This document shows positions 14,783 through 25,049 of a stretch of DNA of 64,000 nt, piece after piece (the stretch's first letter is position 1; the number at the start of each line of letters is the position of its first letter). The notes beneath the pieces are model-generated. The model made no database searches. It had not been told where the DNA came from and was given only the letters and a program-made list of their open reading frames with translations. Source of the DNA: Actinomycetota bacterium (GTDB taxonomy: Bacteria; Actinomycetota; Aquicultoria; SURF-47); assembly GCA_003599235.1 (NCBI GenBank), contig QZJE01000011.1, forward strand, positions 1-64,000, written 5' to 3'. The translations under genes were made by a program, and so were the position numbers.

Positions 14783-16127
14783 CTGCCGGACTCCAAGTTT
14801 TTAAGAACTGGGGAACATCTCCTGCTTCTCTGGGGCCTACTACAACCGACCAATCGCCCATTTCGTCTTCTAGTTCACCGCTAATTTGGGCAACGTATCC
14901 TGGAATAACAAGCTTTTTGTGATTTACTTTATCGGCAATGCCGCTTTTCTTTAGAAAAGGGGCAATATTTTCAGGCACAAACTTGCCGGCTGCCCAAGCA
15001 GTCAAGACTGACAATCCCTCAGAATCATGAATACAAATCCAAGTAGGCACCCGGCTTCCTTCTACCTCAGATGACAAAATAAAGTATGTTAAAGAGAAAT
15101 TGGTTGTAACTAAAACCGGTGATTCAGCTGTGGGGTTATTAACCTCATATATTCCCTCTTCAACAGTCATCGGACGCTGCGGATCGGTAAAGATATTCAT
15201 TCTCTCCACCATTAATGGATACAAGGTAGCGGCATCAAGCTCTGATAAAACAACAATGCCGGCATACTTAGCAATAAGGGTAGAAGCAACCATGTTTTGC
15301 ATAGCTACATCATCAGAAACCTCATTTGCAAATACAATTGTAGGATATCCAAGCGGCCTAAAGGTTTTCTTTAAGGCCAGACGTCGGCTGTTAACCTGGT
15401 CTGCTAAAATGCCTTTTATATCCCGTGCTCCTGAATCAATTACCAATTCTTTGTAACCGGCATCGGTAAGCTTAGCCGAAACATCAGCAGCTTCATCTAA
15501 ATTAGCCCCCTTAATAGCCAGGGGGCAATTGTTGGCCTTAGCTAATTCAGCCATTTTTTCCCAGTTGTCAATGGTGGCAGCATAGATAAGAGGTTTTTTA
15601 TCAGCTACAACCTTAAGACCGGCTTGCATAATGGCCGGATCTTCACTGACTAAAATTATGCCTTTTTCAGTAGCCTTAGAGACTTTTTCAACCAAAGCAC
15701 TAAACTTAGCGGCATCTGAGGTAGCCCTAATAGCTACTAAGTCGGCTGAAAGCATTAAACCGATTCGTTCAAACTCAATTTTAGTTATGTTTTCAAGCTT
15801 TTTGTTTATTTCGTCATCATCCATATCGTCACTTAAAAGCAAGGCTAAAGCAGTTTGATTCTCAAAACGTTTTTCATGGCGGTACATTACCGTTTCTTCG
15901 CCTATTTTTACAGCATGCTCACCTAAGCCAATGCTAGCTGATCGTATTGGGGGAGCAGAAGACTCCATTAGCTCGGATTTAGCTTCCTCGCTAACATGCG
16001 GACAAGTATCTAACTCAGCTTGGCCTTGGGCTAATTTCATAGCAAAAGCTAAGCAAGTTGGGACCCCGCAATCTCCGCAATTAGTCTTTGGTAGTTTTTT
16101 ATAAATATCTAAACCCGATAAAGCCAT
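14757..16127 (-). CDS. acsC: corrinoid/iron-sulfur protein large subunit
   Basis: Carries the methyl group on cobalamin from AcsE to acetyl-CoA synthase. 456 aa: N-terminal [4Fe-4S] domain with Cys17, Cys20, Cys25 and Cys42 (TNCGDCGVPTC...DTCP), central TIM barrel (about 95-320) that binds AcsD, and a C-terminal corrinoid-binding domain (about 325-445). The cluster residues reduce inactive Co(II). Start ATG has GGGAG eight bases upstream. It is separated from acsB by a 114-bp tandem-repeat spacer and overlaps the downstream flavoprotein gene. Confidence 0.95.
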   Translation of the reverse strand: MALSGLDIYKKLPKTNCGDCGVPTCLAFAMKLAQGQAELDTCPHVSEEAKSELMESSAPPIRSASIGLGEHAVKIGEETVMYRHEKRFENQTALALLLSDDMDDDEINKKLENITKIEFERIGLMLSADLVAIRATSDAAKFSALVEKVSKATEKGIILVSEDPAIMQAGLKVVADKKPLIYAATIDNWEKMAELAKANNCPLAIKGANLDEAADVSAKLTDAGYKELVIDSGARDIKGILADQVNSRRLALKKTFRPLGYPTIVFANEVSDDVAMQNMVASTLIAKYAGIVVLSELDAATLYPLMVERMNIFTDPQRPMTVEEGIYEVNNPTAESPVLVTTNFSLTYFILSSEVEGSRVPTWICIHDSEGLSVLTAWAAGKFVPENIAPFLKKSGIADKVNHKKLVIPGYVAQISGELEDEMGDWSVVVGPREAGDVPQFLKTWSPAGEKEESKV

Positions 16128-16152
16128 TTTCTACACTCCCTTCGGTCGTTCC

Positions 16153-16233
16153 AGTAAGTAGGTGGTAGGTTGTAGGTGGTAGGTTGTAGGTGGTAGTTAT
16201 TTTTTTACTACTCCCCACTTACTACTTACTATA
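16153..16233. repeat. short tandem repeat, GTAGGTG/GTAGGTT words
   Basis: About seven copies of a GTAGGTN heptamer, then a T-run and CTACTCCCC followed by ACTTACTACTTACT, which can pair with the left side (AGTAAGTAGGTGGTAG). It fills the acsB-acsC spacer; no gene. Confidence 0.65.
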
Positions 16234-16241
16234 ACCTGCTT

Positions 16242-18455
16242 TTATAACATTGGATCCATCCCAACAGCGGGATGGCCTTTTTTTGTAATATAATTTAGTA
16301 CTTCTTCTTCGGTGGTTGCAACTGTTTCATCAGCAATTTTATCAATCAAATCAGGCTCACCGATATCTTTTACCCTCTCTACCAGCATCTCGCCTAAATG
16401 TTCTTTTAAGTGCTTAGGCATCCAAACGACCCTTTTTAAGCCGCCGTCTGCAGAGATGAACTTTTTTGAAACTACATATAGCCGGCTGTGTCCGATAAAA
16501 CCCGGGCTTTGAGCCCCGCCGCCAACCGTTCCTGCCAAGGTGGAAAACTTCATACCGCAAGGAGTCATATCTTGGAAATCACGGTCCACTATCATAATCC
16601 CGTTAGTCATAGGTAGAATAGCAGCGATACACTCAAAGCAACCGCAAGAGGTCATGGGATCTACTATCATTGAGTAAGCACTCATGCGCTCAATTGCTCC
16701 GCGGGAGGCGTCTTTTACATAATCATTAGCCGTTTTCCACTGACCGACAGTTGCATCCACCGCCTCCCCTTTAGGGATTGGCTGATGGCCACCAGAAGGG
16801 TCAATTTCATAAGCGGCTTTACCGTCAAGCCAGTTAAAAGAGCCGCAAAGACCCGGACGCTCCGGAGTGATAACACAAACGTGAGTAGGTGCAAAAGACT
16901 GGCAAAGTTTACAGCTATAAAAAGTATCAACTGCTTCGTCAGTTAAACCTCTGATGCGGTCGTCACGGAACTTGTAAACTTGCCTGGCTTCCTCTCTTGC
17001 TTTCTCGGCTTCTTTGGGATCGGTAATAATCTTTACCTGGACTTTGTCCACTATCGCGCCAAACTCATCATGGATTTTTGCATGCAGTATTTTGCCTAGA
17101 TGCTCTAAGCGAAAGCCTTTCTCGTAAGCTAAGTTGCTAATTCTTAAACGGATTAAATCACGCTGTCCCATATGGAAAATACCGGAAGCATAATTCATGT
17201 TGTCGTGGAACTGGCGCTCAATAACCGGCTCAAAATCGCTCTCCATTTTGCGGCCAGCTACCTCAGCAATTATGCCTAGTGAAATAATAGATTTACCAGG
17301 CTCAATTTTCATCTTATCAATATCTTCGCCGATAATTTCAACTTTACCGTCTTCTATTTCAGAGGTTTCTTTGGTTCTTAAAAGCTCAAACCCGGGCATT
17401 TTATCCCCTCTGACCTCGACGTACATATCATCTTTTCTGATACGCTCACCCTCAAAGGCTGGGCCGAAAGGCACTGGGATTGGCACTTTGGTGATTTTGA
17501 TTTTAAGCCCTCTAACCTCGATAGCTTTTTGAACCATCTCATCATAAGGCACACTGGAAACCACATGCTCATAGGTACAAACACCGGTAGGTAGTATCTG
17601 AGGAATATCAGTATCAGCTATTACCGGAAAACCGTAGTTGATAGCGCCAGCAGCTTGAGCATATTGTTCGTCGGTAACCTCTCCTAAAGCTAAAACGAAA
17701 GCAAAAATACGGTTTTTGTTGTATTTTAAGTTTCGGCTAAAATCTCCTGGTTGAACCCCGCCAAAAGCCATAGCAGCACGGGTGGCAAAACCTAGGGCAA
17801 AAACAGTGGCCGTGACGTCTTTTCCAAAAGGCACAATCCGGGTCTCCCAACCCATTTGCACTCCTTCTTCTTTTAGCTGTTCAGCAACGGAGTTTCCTTT
17901 ATGGTCACACGATAAGAAAATATATAGATTCTTCTCTTGCAGTTCCTGGACCAACTTAGCGGCTGTTTTGCTATCGGGAGCAGCTCCTACAATAGCGGCA
18001 AAGCCCGGGGCACTGCCGTCAACAAACTCGATTCCTCTCTCACGCATGATTACGTCATTAGCTGCTCCCAGCCAAAGTCCATCATCGGTGGGATTGACCG
18101 TCATAGTATAGGGAACCGGGTCTTCTAAGTACTTCAAGACCTCGATAATTTCATCGGCGAATAAAGTTGCCATACCGGCATCTAGGGCGTGTCCCAGATA
18201 AGGCAGCCAAACATTTTCGGCTGGGTCAACCGGAAGCAAACTTTTAGCTTTTTCCAAAACTTCAGCAATATCACCGATTTTAGCTACTTTGATACCGGTC
18301 ATGCCATATGTTACCGGCAAGAAGTAGCCGGTGTTTGGAAACTCAACTACTTGGTCGGCTCCGAACTTTTCTAAGGCTTTGTTATATGAAACTTCAGCTT
18401 GGTTAACTAGTTTCTTAGCTCCCCTAATGGCAGCTGATGCAATTAGTTTAGACAC
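16242..18455 (-). CDS. acsB: CO dehydrogenase/acetyl-CoA synthase, acetyl-CoA synthase subunit
   Basis: Condenses CO, the AcsCD-bound methyl group and CoA to acetyl-CoA at the Ni-Ni-[4Fe-4S] A-cluster. 737 aa, the full bacterial form including the N-terminal domain (about 1-310) that docks on CODH. A-cluster Cys pattern is intact: YSCKLCQSFAPTHVC then GLCGS (C-x2-C-x8-C-x9-C, about residues 514-536), and SCGCFEC (about 603-609) supplying the CGC motif. GTG start with GGAGG six bases upstream, directly after the acsA stop, so acsA-acsB are co-translated and form the classical bifunctional complex. Confidence 0.96.
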   Translation of the reverse strand: MSKLIASAAIRGAKKLVNQAEVSYNKALEKFGADQVVEFPNTGYFLPVTYGMTGIKVAKIGDIAEVLEKAKSLLPVDPAENVWLPYLGHALDAGMATLFADEIIEVLKYLEDPVPYTMTVNPTDDGLWLGAANDVIMRERGIEFVDGSAPGFAAIVGAAPDSKTAAKLVQELQEKNLYIFLSCDHKGNSVAEQLKEEGVQMGWETRIVPFGKDVTATVFALGFATRAAMAFGGVQPGDFSRNLKYNKNRIFAFVLALGEVTDEQYAQAAGAINYGFPVIADTDIPQILPTGVCTYEHVVSSVPYDEMVQKAIEVRGLKIKITKVPIPVPFGPAFEGERIRKDDMYVEVRGDKMPGFELLRTKETSEIEDGKVEIIGEDIDKMKIEPGKSIISLGIIAEVAGRKMESDFEPVIERQFHDNMNYASGIFHMGQRDLIRLRISNLAYEKGFRLEHLGKILHAKIHDEFGAIVDKVQVKIITDPKEAEKAREEARQVYKFRDDRIRGLTDEAVDTFYSCKLCQSFAPTHVCVITPERPGLCGSFNWLDGKAAYEIDPSGGHQPIPKGEAVDATVGQWKTANDYVKDASRGAIERMSAYSMIVDPMTSCGCFECIAAILPMTNGIMIVDRDFQDMTPCGMKFSTLAGTVGGGAQSPGFIGHSRLYVVSKKFISADGGLKRVVWMPKHLKEHLGEMLVERVKDIGEPDLIDKIADETVATTEEEVLNYITKKGHPAVGMDPML

Positions 18456-20369
18456 TTAAACCTCCAGCTCTCTGCGCATCGCCATGTCATAAAGGACGCG
18501 TTCTTTGGCTTTATCGATTCCTAAAGCTTTTCTCTTTTTGTCTATATGGGCAATCATCTTAGCAGCCATATCTTTTGGATTATCAGCTACATCCCACATG
18601 CCGCCGGTAATTTTCTCCAAGCCGCTGTAAAGCAGCTTTTGCATATTTTCTGAGCCGTCAACTTGTAGGTTAGGACCAAATATAGTGTATACTCCGGAGG
18701 CCACAAAGTACTGGCCGATAGCAATAGCCTTCTCACTCATCCAGGCTGGACAAGCACCGGCGGCCGGAACATCACTTATATCCTCACCCAAGCCACCTTC
18801 TCTTACCACGTTGGTAGCCTCGATTAAGATTCGGCTGTTATCAACACAAGCTCCCGTATGCAATACTGGCGGAATGCCCACTGTTTCACAAACCTCTTTA
18901 AGTCCGGCTCCGGCAAACTCCATCGCGGCCTCGGGCTTAAGCAATCCAGCCTTAGCGCAAGTAATAGCCGAGCAACCGGATTGGATAACCAAAACATCGT
19001 TAGCAATAAGCTCTTTAACCAGCTCTTGGTGAGTTTCATCAGTGTTCTCTCCTGGCAACGTGCATCCTACAACACCGGCTACACCGCGAATGCGGCCATT
19101 CATAATATTGTCGTTAAGCGGACGATATGAACTCCTGAAACTTCCGCCTAACATATAGTTAATAGCTTCATGACTAAATCCGGCCACTAGATCCTGGCTT
19201 TCTTTAGGAATATTTACCTCTTTGCGGTTTGGATAATTATTGATAGCCCTCTCAACAATTTGGCGAGCAACTGATAGAGCATTATGTTCATCGAAATTGA
19301 TATGAATAGCTCCAGGAATGTGAGCTTCTGCTGAGGTACTAATAATATCTGTGTGATAGCACTTAGCTATAGTTGGCAGCGAACTGTAGACGCATTGTAC
19401 GTCAACTACCATAGCCTCAACAGCACCGGTTGTTAAAGCCAGCTCTTGTTGCTGAAAATGGCCGGCGATAGGAACACCGCGCCTCATCAGCACTTCATTA
19501 GCAGTACAGCAAATACCGGCTAAATTAATACCTTTGGCTTTCTTGCCTTCGGCTTTTTTAAGCATTTCCGGCTCTAAAGCTACTTGAGCTATCATATCTG
19601 AAAGCAAGGGGTTATGACCATGGATTAAGATATTTACCTGGTCGTCTTTTAAAACACCAAGATTGACTTTAGAGCGTAATGGCTTGGGAGTACCAAATAA
19701 AATGTCTTGCAGCTCAGTGGCTATCATTGAGCCGCCCCAGCCGTTAGCCAAAGCCGTCCTTAGGCTAGCGGTAACAATACTTTTATAGTCTTGATCTACG
19801 CCAACAGTGGTTCTATGCATTAACTCGACGATCTCCCGGTCTATCCCCCTGGGGACAATCCCCAGCTTACGCCATAGCTCTAAGCGTTTTTCCGGCGCTC
19901 TTTTAGTAAATACAATTTCACCTTCTTGCTGTCCGAATTGAGCTAAACAAACATTGGCTACTTCGAAAGCAATATCTTCTACGGGGCGATCGTTTACTTT
20001 TATTTCTAGTTCGCGGGCCAGAGCAAATAATTTTTCCTTGTCCTTTATCCCGTAATCAGGAGCTTTTCCTTTAGCAGCATGAAGAAGTGTCAGCGCTACT
20101 TCTCTGGCATGATCTGAGTGGGCCGAAGCTCCGGCAGCAACCATCCTGGCAAAGTTACGAGCGGCAATTGTATCTGCATCGGCTCCGCAAATACCAGTTG
20201 GATTCTTAGAAGTTATACGGCATGGGCCCATATTGCAGTGCTTACAACACATACCTTGGGCTCCTATCGGGCACTGTTTGTTTTCTTGCCGGCGCACGTA
20301 AGAAGTACTGATACCTTTTTCTTTGGCATCTTCAACCATCTTTTGAATATATTTATCGGTATCGGACAT
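18456..20369 (-). CDS. acsA: anaerobic Ni-CO dehydrogenase catalytic subunit
   Basis: Interconverts CO2 and CO at the Ni-Fe-S C-cluster, providing CO to AcsB. 637 aa from the ATG at 20369, which has GGGAGGA just upstream; an earlier in-frame start at 20402 would add 11 residues and is unlikely. N-terminal B/D-cluster cysteines are in CPIGAQGMCCKHCNMGPC (about 34-51); C-cluster ligands are in HGHNPLL, GICCTANE, VDVQCVYSS, GCSAITCAKAG, and GACPAWMSEKA. Also known as cooS. Heads the acsA-acsB-acsC block with a 5' leader of about 150 nt or more. Confidence 0.96.
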   Translation of the reverse strand: MSDTDKYIQKMVEDAKEKGISTSYVRRQENKQCPIGAQGMCCKHCNMGPCRITSKNPTGICGADADTIAARNFARMVAAGASAHSDHAREVALTLLHAAKGKAPDYGIKDKEKLFALARELEIKVNDRPVEDIAFEVANVCLAQFGQQEGEIVFTKRAPEKRLELWRKLGIVPRGIDREIVELMHRTTVGVDQDYKSIVTASLRTALANGWGGSMIATELQDILFGTPKPLRSKVNLGVLKDDQVNILIHGHNPLLSDMIAQVALEPEMLKKAEGKKAKGINLAGICCTANEVLMRRGVPIAGHFQQQELALTTGAVEAMVVDVQCVYSSLPTIAKCYHTDIISTSAEAHIPGAIHINFDEHNALSVARQIVERAINNYPNRKEVNIPKESQDLVAGFSHEAINYMLGGSFRSSYRPLNDNIMNGRIRGVAGVVGCTLPGENTDETHQELVKELIANDVLVIQSGCSAITCAKAGLLKPEAAMEFAGAGLKEVCETVGIPPVLHTGACVDNSRILIEATNVVREGGLGEDISDVPAAGACPAWMSEKAIAIGQYFVASGVYTIFGPNLQVDGSENMQKLLYSGLEKITGGMWDVADNPKDMAAKMIAHIDKKRKALGIDKAKERVLYDMAMRRELEV

Positions 20370-20418
20370 TAATCCTCCCTCAAAAGGCAACAAAGTAACC
20401 ACTTGGTCATTGCTTTTA

Positions 20419-20450
20419 GCCTTTTTCGCCTTAGGCCTTTATAGCCTTAG
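20419..20450. repeat. GCCTT direct repeats in the acsA leader
   Basis: Four GCCTTT/GCCTTA words at 20419, 20428, 20435 and 20444, spaced 9, 7 and 9 bases, between the candidate promoter and acsA. Could be a tandem-repeat relic or protein-binding half-sites; no function is claimed. Confidence 0.4.
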
Positions 20451-20520
20451 TCCAGATTACCATAACTACTAACTCCATAGAATATAAGGTTAAGCGCTGG
20501 ATAAGACAGCTAAAGCTAAA

Positions 20521-20548
20521 TTTATATATAGAAGATTAATTGTAGCAA
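20521..20548 (-). promoter_or_regulatory. candidate acsA promoter
   Basis: Minus strand -35 TTGCTA (20543-20548), 16-bp spacer, -10 TATAAA (20521-20526) about 150 bases upstream of the acsA start. The surrounding DNA is AT-rich. Consensus matching only. Confidence 0.4.
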
Positions 20549-20577
20549 AAATGCAGTAAAAGGCAATAGAAAATTGG

Positions 20578-20668
20578 ACTGAGTTCTTGGTTCTTAGTTC
20601 TTGGTTGATGAATGGTTAAAAAGCCTCTAATTGAACTCTAAGTACCAAGTACAAAGTACCAGGTACTA
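20578..20668. repeat. short tandem repeats, TTCTTGG and AGTACCA words
   Basis: GAGTTCTTGGTTCTTAG followed by TTCTTGGTTGA, then about 40 bases later AAGTACCAAGTACAAAG with AGTACCAGGTACT, which is self-complementary. Occupies the gap between acsA and the FN3 gene and may act as a weak terminator, although no T-run follows. Confidence 0.6.
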
Positions 20669-23600
20669 CTTTACCACTAGCCAATTAGTAGCTACATTTC
20701 TTTGGGGGTTGCCAACAATGTCGGTAGCATAGACAGAGAACTTATATTTTCCCTTAGCTAATCTAACCCTATATCGATAATATTGCAAAATACCGGGTTT
20801 TTTTATTCCAAGATTAATCCATTTAAAAACTTTCCAAACATATTTGTAGCGAATACGGCCGCGATAGCGATACTTCTTTTTTACCTTTTTCACTAATTTT
20901 ATCTTTGCTCTTACTCTGCCTCCGGAATATGGATCGGTGATTTTATAGTAAAGCTTAGCGATTTTTCCTCGCCTCACAGCTGCTCTCTTGGGAGCAGAAG
21001 TAACCGGCCGGTAATTATCGACATTAAATGCAACTTGCCCAGAAGCCGTATTACCGGCAATGTCAGTGGCTACGGCATACATGGTCATGGCTCCGTTGAT
21101 ACCGGCGCTGTTATATCCAAAGACCCATGGTGCTTGTCCTATGCTGTGAATATGGTTTGATAAGCTATTGCAATAATAGGAGGTGCCAACTACTGCTAAA
21201 TTATCAGCAATATTAGCTGAAACAGATATTGTTCCTCTGTAGTACCCAGAGGCCGTAGGTGAAGCAAAGCTTACGCTTGGAGCAGTGGTATCTACCGTAA
21301 AAACACTCTGGCCTGAGTTATAGTCAGTCCAATAAGATTCAACCCCACCGGGAATTAAGTCTTCGTCTTTTACTCTGGCTCGCAGGCGATATGATTTGCC
21401 ACTGGCAAGTCCGCTAATATCAACCCAACCATCAACCGGCGAGCCGGTATTAAAACTAACTGGGCTGCCAGAAGAAGCTGAGCCATCAAAAGACAAGCCT
21501 GCTTCTTTTATCTCTATTTGTGGTGTTAGCCTGTGAGTAGCAGCATCTCCATAAACAGAGCTCATGGAAGAAATCTTTACCTTAATTGAACTGTCGTTGA
21601 TATATGAACCCAGGGTTATAGGACTTAAATTCGTGCGGTATATAGATATGCTGGCCTCGGCTGGAGAGGTAGGACCTAATACCGTGAAGTTGCCAACAGA
21701 TGAATAAGCTCCGGTGCCGTTAGTATTGGTTGCTCTGACCTTGAAATAATAGGTAGTTCCAGAACGCAAATCTGTTTTATCGATGTAGGTATTAGCAGTA
21801 GCTATATCAATACCAATATTGGTAGCTGCAGTATCGAAACCAAAAGATGTCTGATACTGGGTAGCAGCATCTGATGCACCCCAGGTAGCCCTAGCTGAAT
21901 TATATGTTAAATCTGAGTAACTAAGACCGGTTGGAGCTGCCGGCGGCGTTGTATCTGTTCCAGCTGTTGAAAAAGAGGTATTATCCCCATCCCCGTTTTT
22001 AGCCTTTACTTGGATAGAATACAAAGTGTTAGCAGCTACCCCTGAGCTATATGTAAGAGATGAAGACGTTGTCCAATAAGCAGTGCTACTTAAAGTACCA
22101 TCAGCTTGAACATAGTTAGTACCATCGGTTGATACCGCATATTGGGTACCTGCCGGATTTGTTGCCGGATTAACTGTAATGTCGATATGATAACCATATG
22201 TTTCGTCATAATCACCCGAGACCGTCGGAGCATCTGGAACAGATGCCTGAGTGTATTTGGCGTTGCTGTCACCATAAGAAGTTCTATCGGAATCCAAGCT
22301 TAGCGCTCTTACGTAAAAACTATATTGTGTATTGGTACCTAATCCTGATATCAATTGTCCGCCGGCGCCACCCCAGTCGTCGTAGGTCCTGGCAACAGCT
22401 GATGTCCCCAAAGTTCCGTCAGCTTGAACATATTTATCTTCATCTACCTTTTTAATTTCATAGGTTATTCCAGCAGGACTAGTGTTATCGTTTTGATCAA
22501 TGGTTAGCCTAAGAGAACTACTTGAGATTGAGCTTAAACTAGTAATTCCCGGCGTATTAGGCAGTGTCCAGCGCTGAGCCGTACTCCCGTCGGCTGTTTC
22601 AAAATCACTATTTTTAGCAGTTACCATAAAGGTATACTGAGTATTGGCTGTAAGTGAGCTGATGGTTTGTCCAGATGCTCCTCCCCAAGTAGCATAACTT
22701 TGCCAAACAGTATCATCTACTCCTAAAGTACCGTCAGCTTGGACATACTGATTTAGGGTAGTTTCTTTTATGCGATAAACTACAGAGCTATCATTACCAT
22801 TAGTATCGATTACCAGGCCTAAGCTGCTGTTAGATAAGGCTGACAAAGTAGGAGCTGATGGAGCTGCCGGCAAGGTATATTTTGTTGATGCCGTACATGG
22901 ATTAGGATCTGCTGGAGTATCGCTGTTATATGAGATTACTTGAATATCATACCTGGCCCCGGCACTTAAACCGGTAATGCTGACAGAGCCGCTATTCCAG
23001 GCAGCAAAGCTCTGTTTAACTTCACTTGCTCCTAAAGTGCCGTCGGCTTGAACATATTGGGTAGTACCATTGGTTTTCTTAATGCTATAAGTAACTTCGC
23101 TTCCGTTGCCATTTGCACCAAAAGATAAATTAAGGCTGGTAGAGCTAGGAGATGTAAGGCTAGATATAGTTGGAACATTTGCTAGGGTGTGCCGGTAAAA
23201 AGTGGCTGAGGCAGAATTGGCCACCGCTTCTGCATTCTGGGTTGTTATCCTGAAGCCATATTCTGTATTGCTTGATAGAGCTACTGAGGTAGTCCAAGAG
23301 TTAAGCTGACTAAACAAGCTCTCGGTATTGGTTACATTCTCATAGGTAACTCCGCTTAAGAGAGTGGTTAGATTGGTTAAGGTATGACTCGATAAATCAA
23401 CAGTCATACCGGTTGCTGAAGGGGTTAAATCACTTTGGGTTAACTCAGGCGCTTCAATTAAGGTGTATTTGGCCGTACTTAAATCCGAGGCCGGGCCGTC
23501 GCCGCCGTCATTATAGGCATGAACATGAAATTGATAAGAGGTATTTGCGCTTAAACCACTAGCTGTTGTAGATGAGCTTGTTTTGCCCGATACCGTGCCC

Positions 23601-24979
23601 ACTTCTGTCTCTGAGGTTTGATGGCTTCCGGCATAGACATTGTAACCGTTGATATCGTCATCATCGCCAGGTGTCCAGCTAACCAGCATCGAGTTTTCCC
23701 CCGGGCTAGAGCTTGCAACACCGGTAGGCGTATATGTAGGAGGCGGTGACTGCTCTACCTGCAGATACGGCCTGTTAGCTGAATCAGCCGACTGGTAAGT
23801 ATAAATATTAGATGAGATGTCAGGAGCCCGCAGCTGAAAGTAAGCTGTGCCAGCAGATTTCTGGGCAATAACATCAGTAGTAACATCTAAACTGTTATAG
23901 CCGCTTGCCTGTGAGGGATTTTGTATCTGTCCTAGATTAGTTGATACGCCTACTGTTGTCCATATTAAAAACGGACTGCCAGCGCTAAAAGCATCCGAGT
24001 GATACACTGTAGGCCCAGCTGAGCCCCCTTGACCTGAATAATTATTATAGAGATAAAAAACAGCTGATGGGGTATTTGCAGGAATGCTGCTGGTCGGAAA
24101 TTTAATATACATCCGGCCCTCATAATTTGAAGCAGTCTTTTTCACTTGCATAGTTGTTTGGTTAGCATTAATTGAATAAGTGCCCCCTTGGTTCTGGACA
24201 TCAAAATCATCATCAACACTTGCAGGATAAACATCAATTGTAGGGTCCAAAACAATCGGGTATTTATAACTCTTAAGCGACGGCAAAATCAAGCTTAGCA
24301 CTTTACCTTTTAAGCGGTATCTTGCTATTCCTAGTTTTCCGGCTGCGTCATAGAAAATAGGCTTAGGCGTATGAAATATTTTTTTGCCGCTCTTCAGATA
24401 ATAAATCTCTTTTTTCTTATCAAGTTTTACTTTAAGAGAAGTGCGTATTTTTTCTTTAAAAATATTAGGATGACCTTTGGCTTTTAAGATGTAGTTCTGC
24501 TTAAAACCCGTTGATCTAGCAATCCGTTCTACATCCGTATGGCGATAAGCATTTCTATAAAGAGCTATGTTTTCTTTTATCTGCGCTTTGGATTTTGTTG
24601 CACTCACAAGCTCTAACTTAACTGTTGATTTCTGAAAACTCATGGATGCGGTTTTGGCTGAAAAAGAATCCAGTTTTAACTGATATGGTACTTGTTTGGG
24701 GATTATCTTTTGGCCCTGTTTTTTTAGCTTGGTATCAATATTGGCCCACTTGCCATTTTCCTTATAGCGAACTGGCTCAGAATATATACGAAGGGTTTTT
24801 CGTCCGCCTTTAGCAAGAATAGATTCAGTATTTGATAATTGTAAGCTGGGATTATTCTTCTTAGGTAGTTTATTTGAAGACTTAGAAATGCCTGGTGAGG
24901 TCAAAATAAGGACAAATATCGCAACCAGTGCAAATACTAAAATAAATAATAATTTGTGCTGCAAACTTTTCTCTGTCAT
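20666..24979 (-). CDS. giant secreted multi-FN3 protein with DNRLRE-type domain
   Basis: 1437 aa. N-terminal membrane/signal segment (about 9-29), a Lys-rich N-terminal region containing VRYKENGKWANIDTK (about 68-82), a DNRLRE/carbohydrate-binding-like beta domain (about 245-405), then about nine fibronectin type III-like repeats (about 410-1130). Four of them carry YVQADGTLG or YVQADGTLS inserts. These are followed by beta domains (about 1150-1320) and a basic, Tyr-rich C-terminal domain (about 1321-1437; AKLYYKITDPYSGG, KGKYKFSVYATDIVGN). Predicted to be a cell-surface or extracellular adhesion protein. Position inside the acs cluster is odd. Its C-terminal domain is shared with the gene at 63577-64000. 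Confidence 0.85.
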   Translation of the reverse strand: MTEKSLQHKLLFILVFALVAIFVLILTSPGISKSSNKLPKKNNPSLQLSNTESILAKGGRKTLRIYSEPVRYKENGKWANIDTKLKKQGQKIIPKQVPYQLKLDSFSAKTASMSFQKSTVKLELVSATKSKAQIKENIALYRNAYRHTDVERIARSTGFKQNYILKAKGHPNIFKEKIRTSLKVKLDKKKEIYYLKSGKKIFHTPKPIFYDAAGKLGIARYRLKGKVLSLILPSLKSYKYPIVLDPTIDVYPASVDDDFDVQNQGGTYSINANQTTMQVKKTASNYEGRMYIKFPTSSIPANTPSAVFYLYNNYSGQGGSAGPTVYHSDAFSAGSPFLIWTTVGVSTNLGQIQNPSQASGYNSLDVTTDVIAQKSAGTAYFQLRAPDISSNIYTYQSADSANRPYLQVEQSPPPTYTPTGVASSSPGENSMLVSWTPGDDDDINGYNVYAGSHQTSETEVGTVSGKTSSSTTASGLSANTSYQFHVHAYNDGGDGPASDLSTAKYTLIEAPELTQSDLTPSATGMTVDLSSHTLTNLTTLLSGVTYENVTNTESLFSQLNSWTTSVALSSNTEYGFRITTQNAEAVANSASATFYRHTLANVPTISSLTSPSSTSLNLSFGANGNGSEVTYSIKKTNGTTQYVQADGTLGASEVKQSFAAWNSGSVSITGLSAGARYDIQVISYNSDTPADPNPCTASTKYTLPAAPSAPTLSALSNSSLGLVIDTNGNDSSVVYRIKETTLNQYVQADGTLGVDDTVWQSYATWGGASGQTISSLTANTQYTFMVTAKNSDFETADGSTAQRWTLPNTPGITSLSSISSSSLRLTIDQNDNTSPAGITYEIKKVDEDKYVQADGTLGTSAVARTYDDWGGAGGQLISGLGTNTQYSFYVRALSLDSDRTSYGDSNAKYTQASVPDAPTVSGDYDETYGYHIDITVNPATNPAGTQYAVSTDGTNYVQADGTLSSTAYWTTSSSLTYSSGVAANTLYSIQVKAKNGDGDNTSFSTAGTDTTPPAAPTGLSYSDLTYNSARATWGASDAATQYQTSFGFDTAATNIGIDIATANTYIDKTDLRSGTTYYFKVRATNTNGTGAYSSVGNFTVLGPTSPAEASISIYRTNLSPITLGSYINDSSIKVKISSMSSVYGDAATHRLTPQIEIKEAGLSFDGSASSGSPVSFNTGSPVDGWVDISGLASGKSYRLRARVKDEDLIPGGVESYWTDYNSGQSVFTVDTTAPSVSFASPTASGYYRGTISVSANIADNLAVVGTSYYCNSLSNHIHSIGQAPWVFGYNSAGINGAMTMYAVATDIAGNTASGQVAFNVDNYRPVTSAPKRAAVRRGKIAKLYYKITDPYSGGRVRAKIKLVKKVKKKYRYRGRIRYKYVWKVFKWINLGIKKPGILQYYRYRVRLAKGKYKFSVYATDIVGNPQRNVATNWLVVK

Positions 24980-25049
24980 TTGCTAAATAACTTATTATGT
25001 CTGTTTCTCCACTTATAATATCGTCATTTAGCTGGAATTTCTTTAATGT

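Noticed and set aside
16715-17584. Open frames opposite or out of frame within acsB, acsA and nuoF
   Set aside because: They are shadows of strongly conserved genes with no motifs of their own.
20370-20402. Longer N-terminus for AcsA
   Set aside because: The Shine-Dalgarno GGGAGGA would fall inside the coding region; the ATG at 20369 fits the family start.
20403-20665. Known riboswitch (cobalamin, THF, nickel) in the acsA leader
   Set aside because: I searched by eye for B12-box and other conserved motifs and found none.
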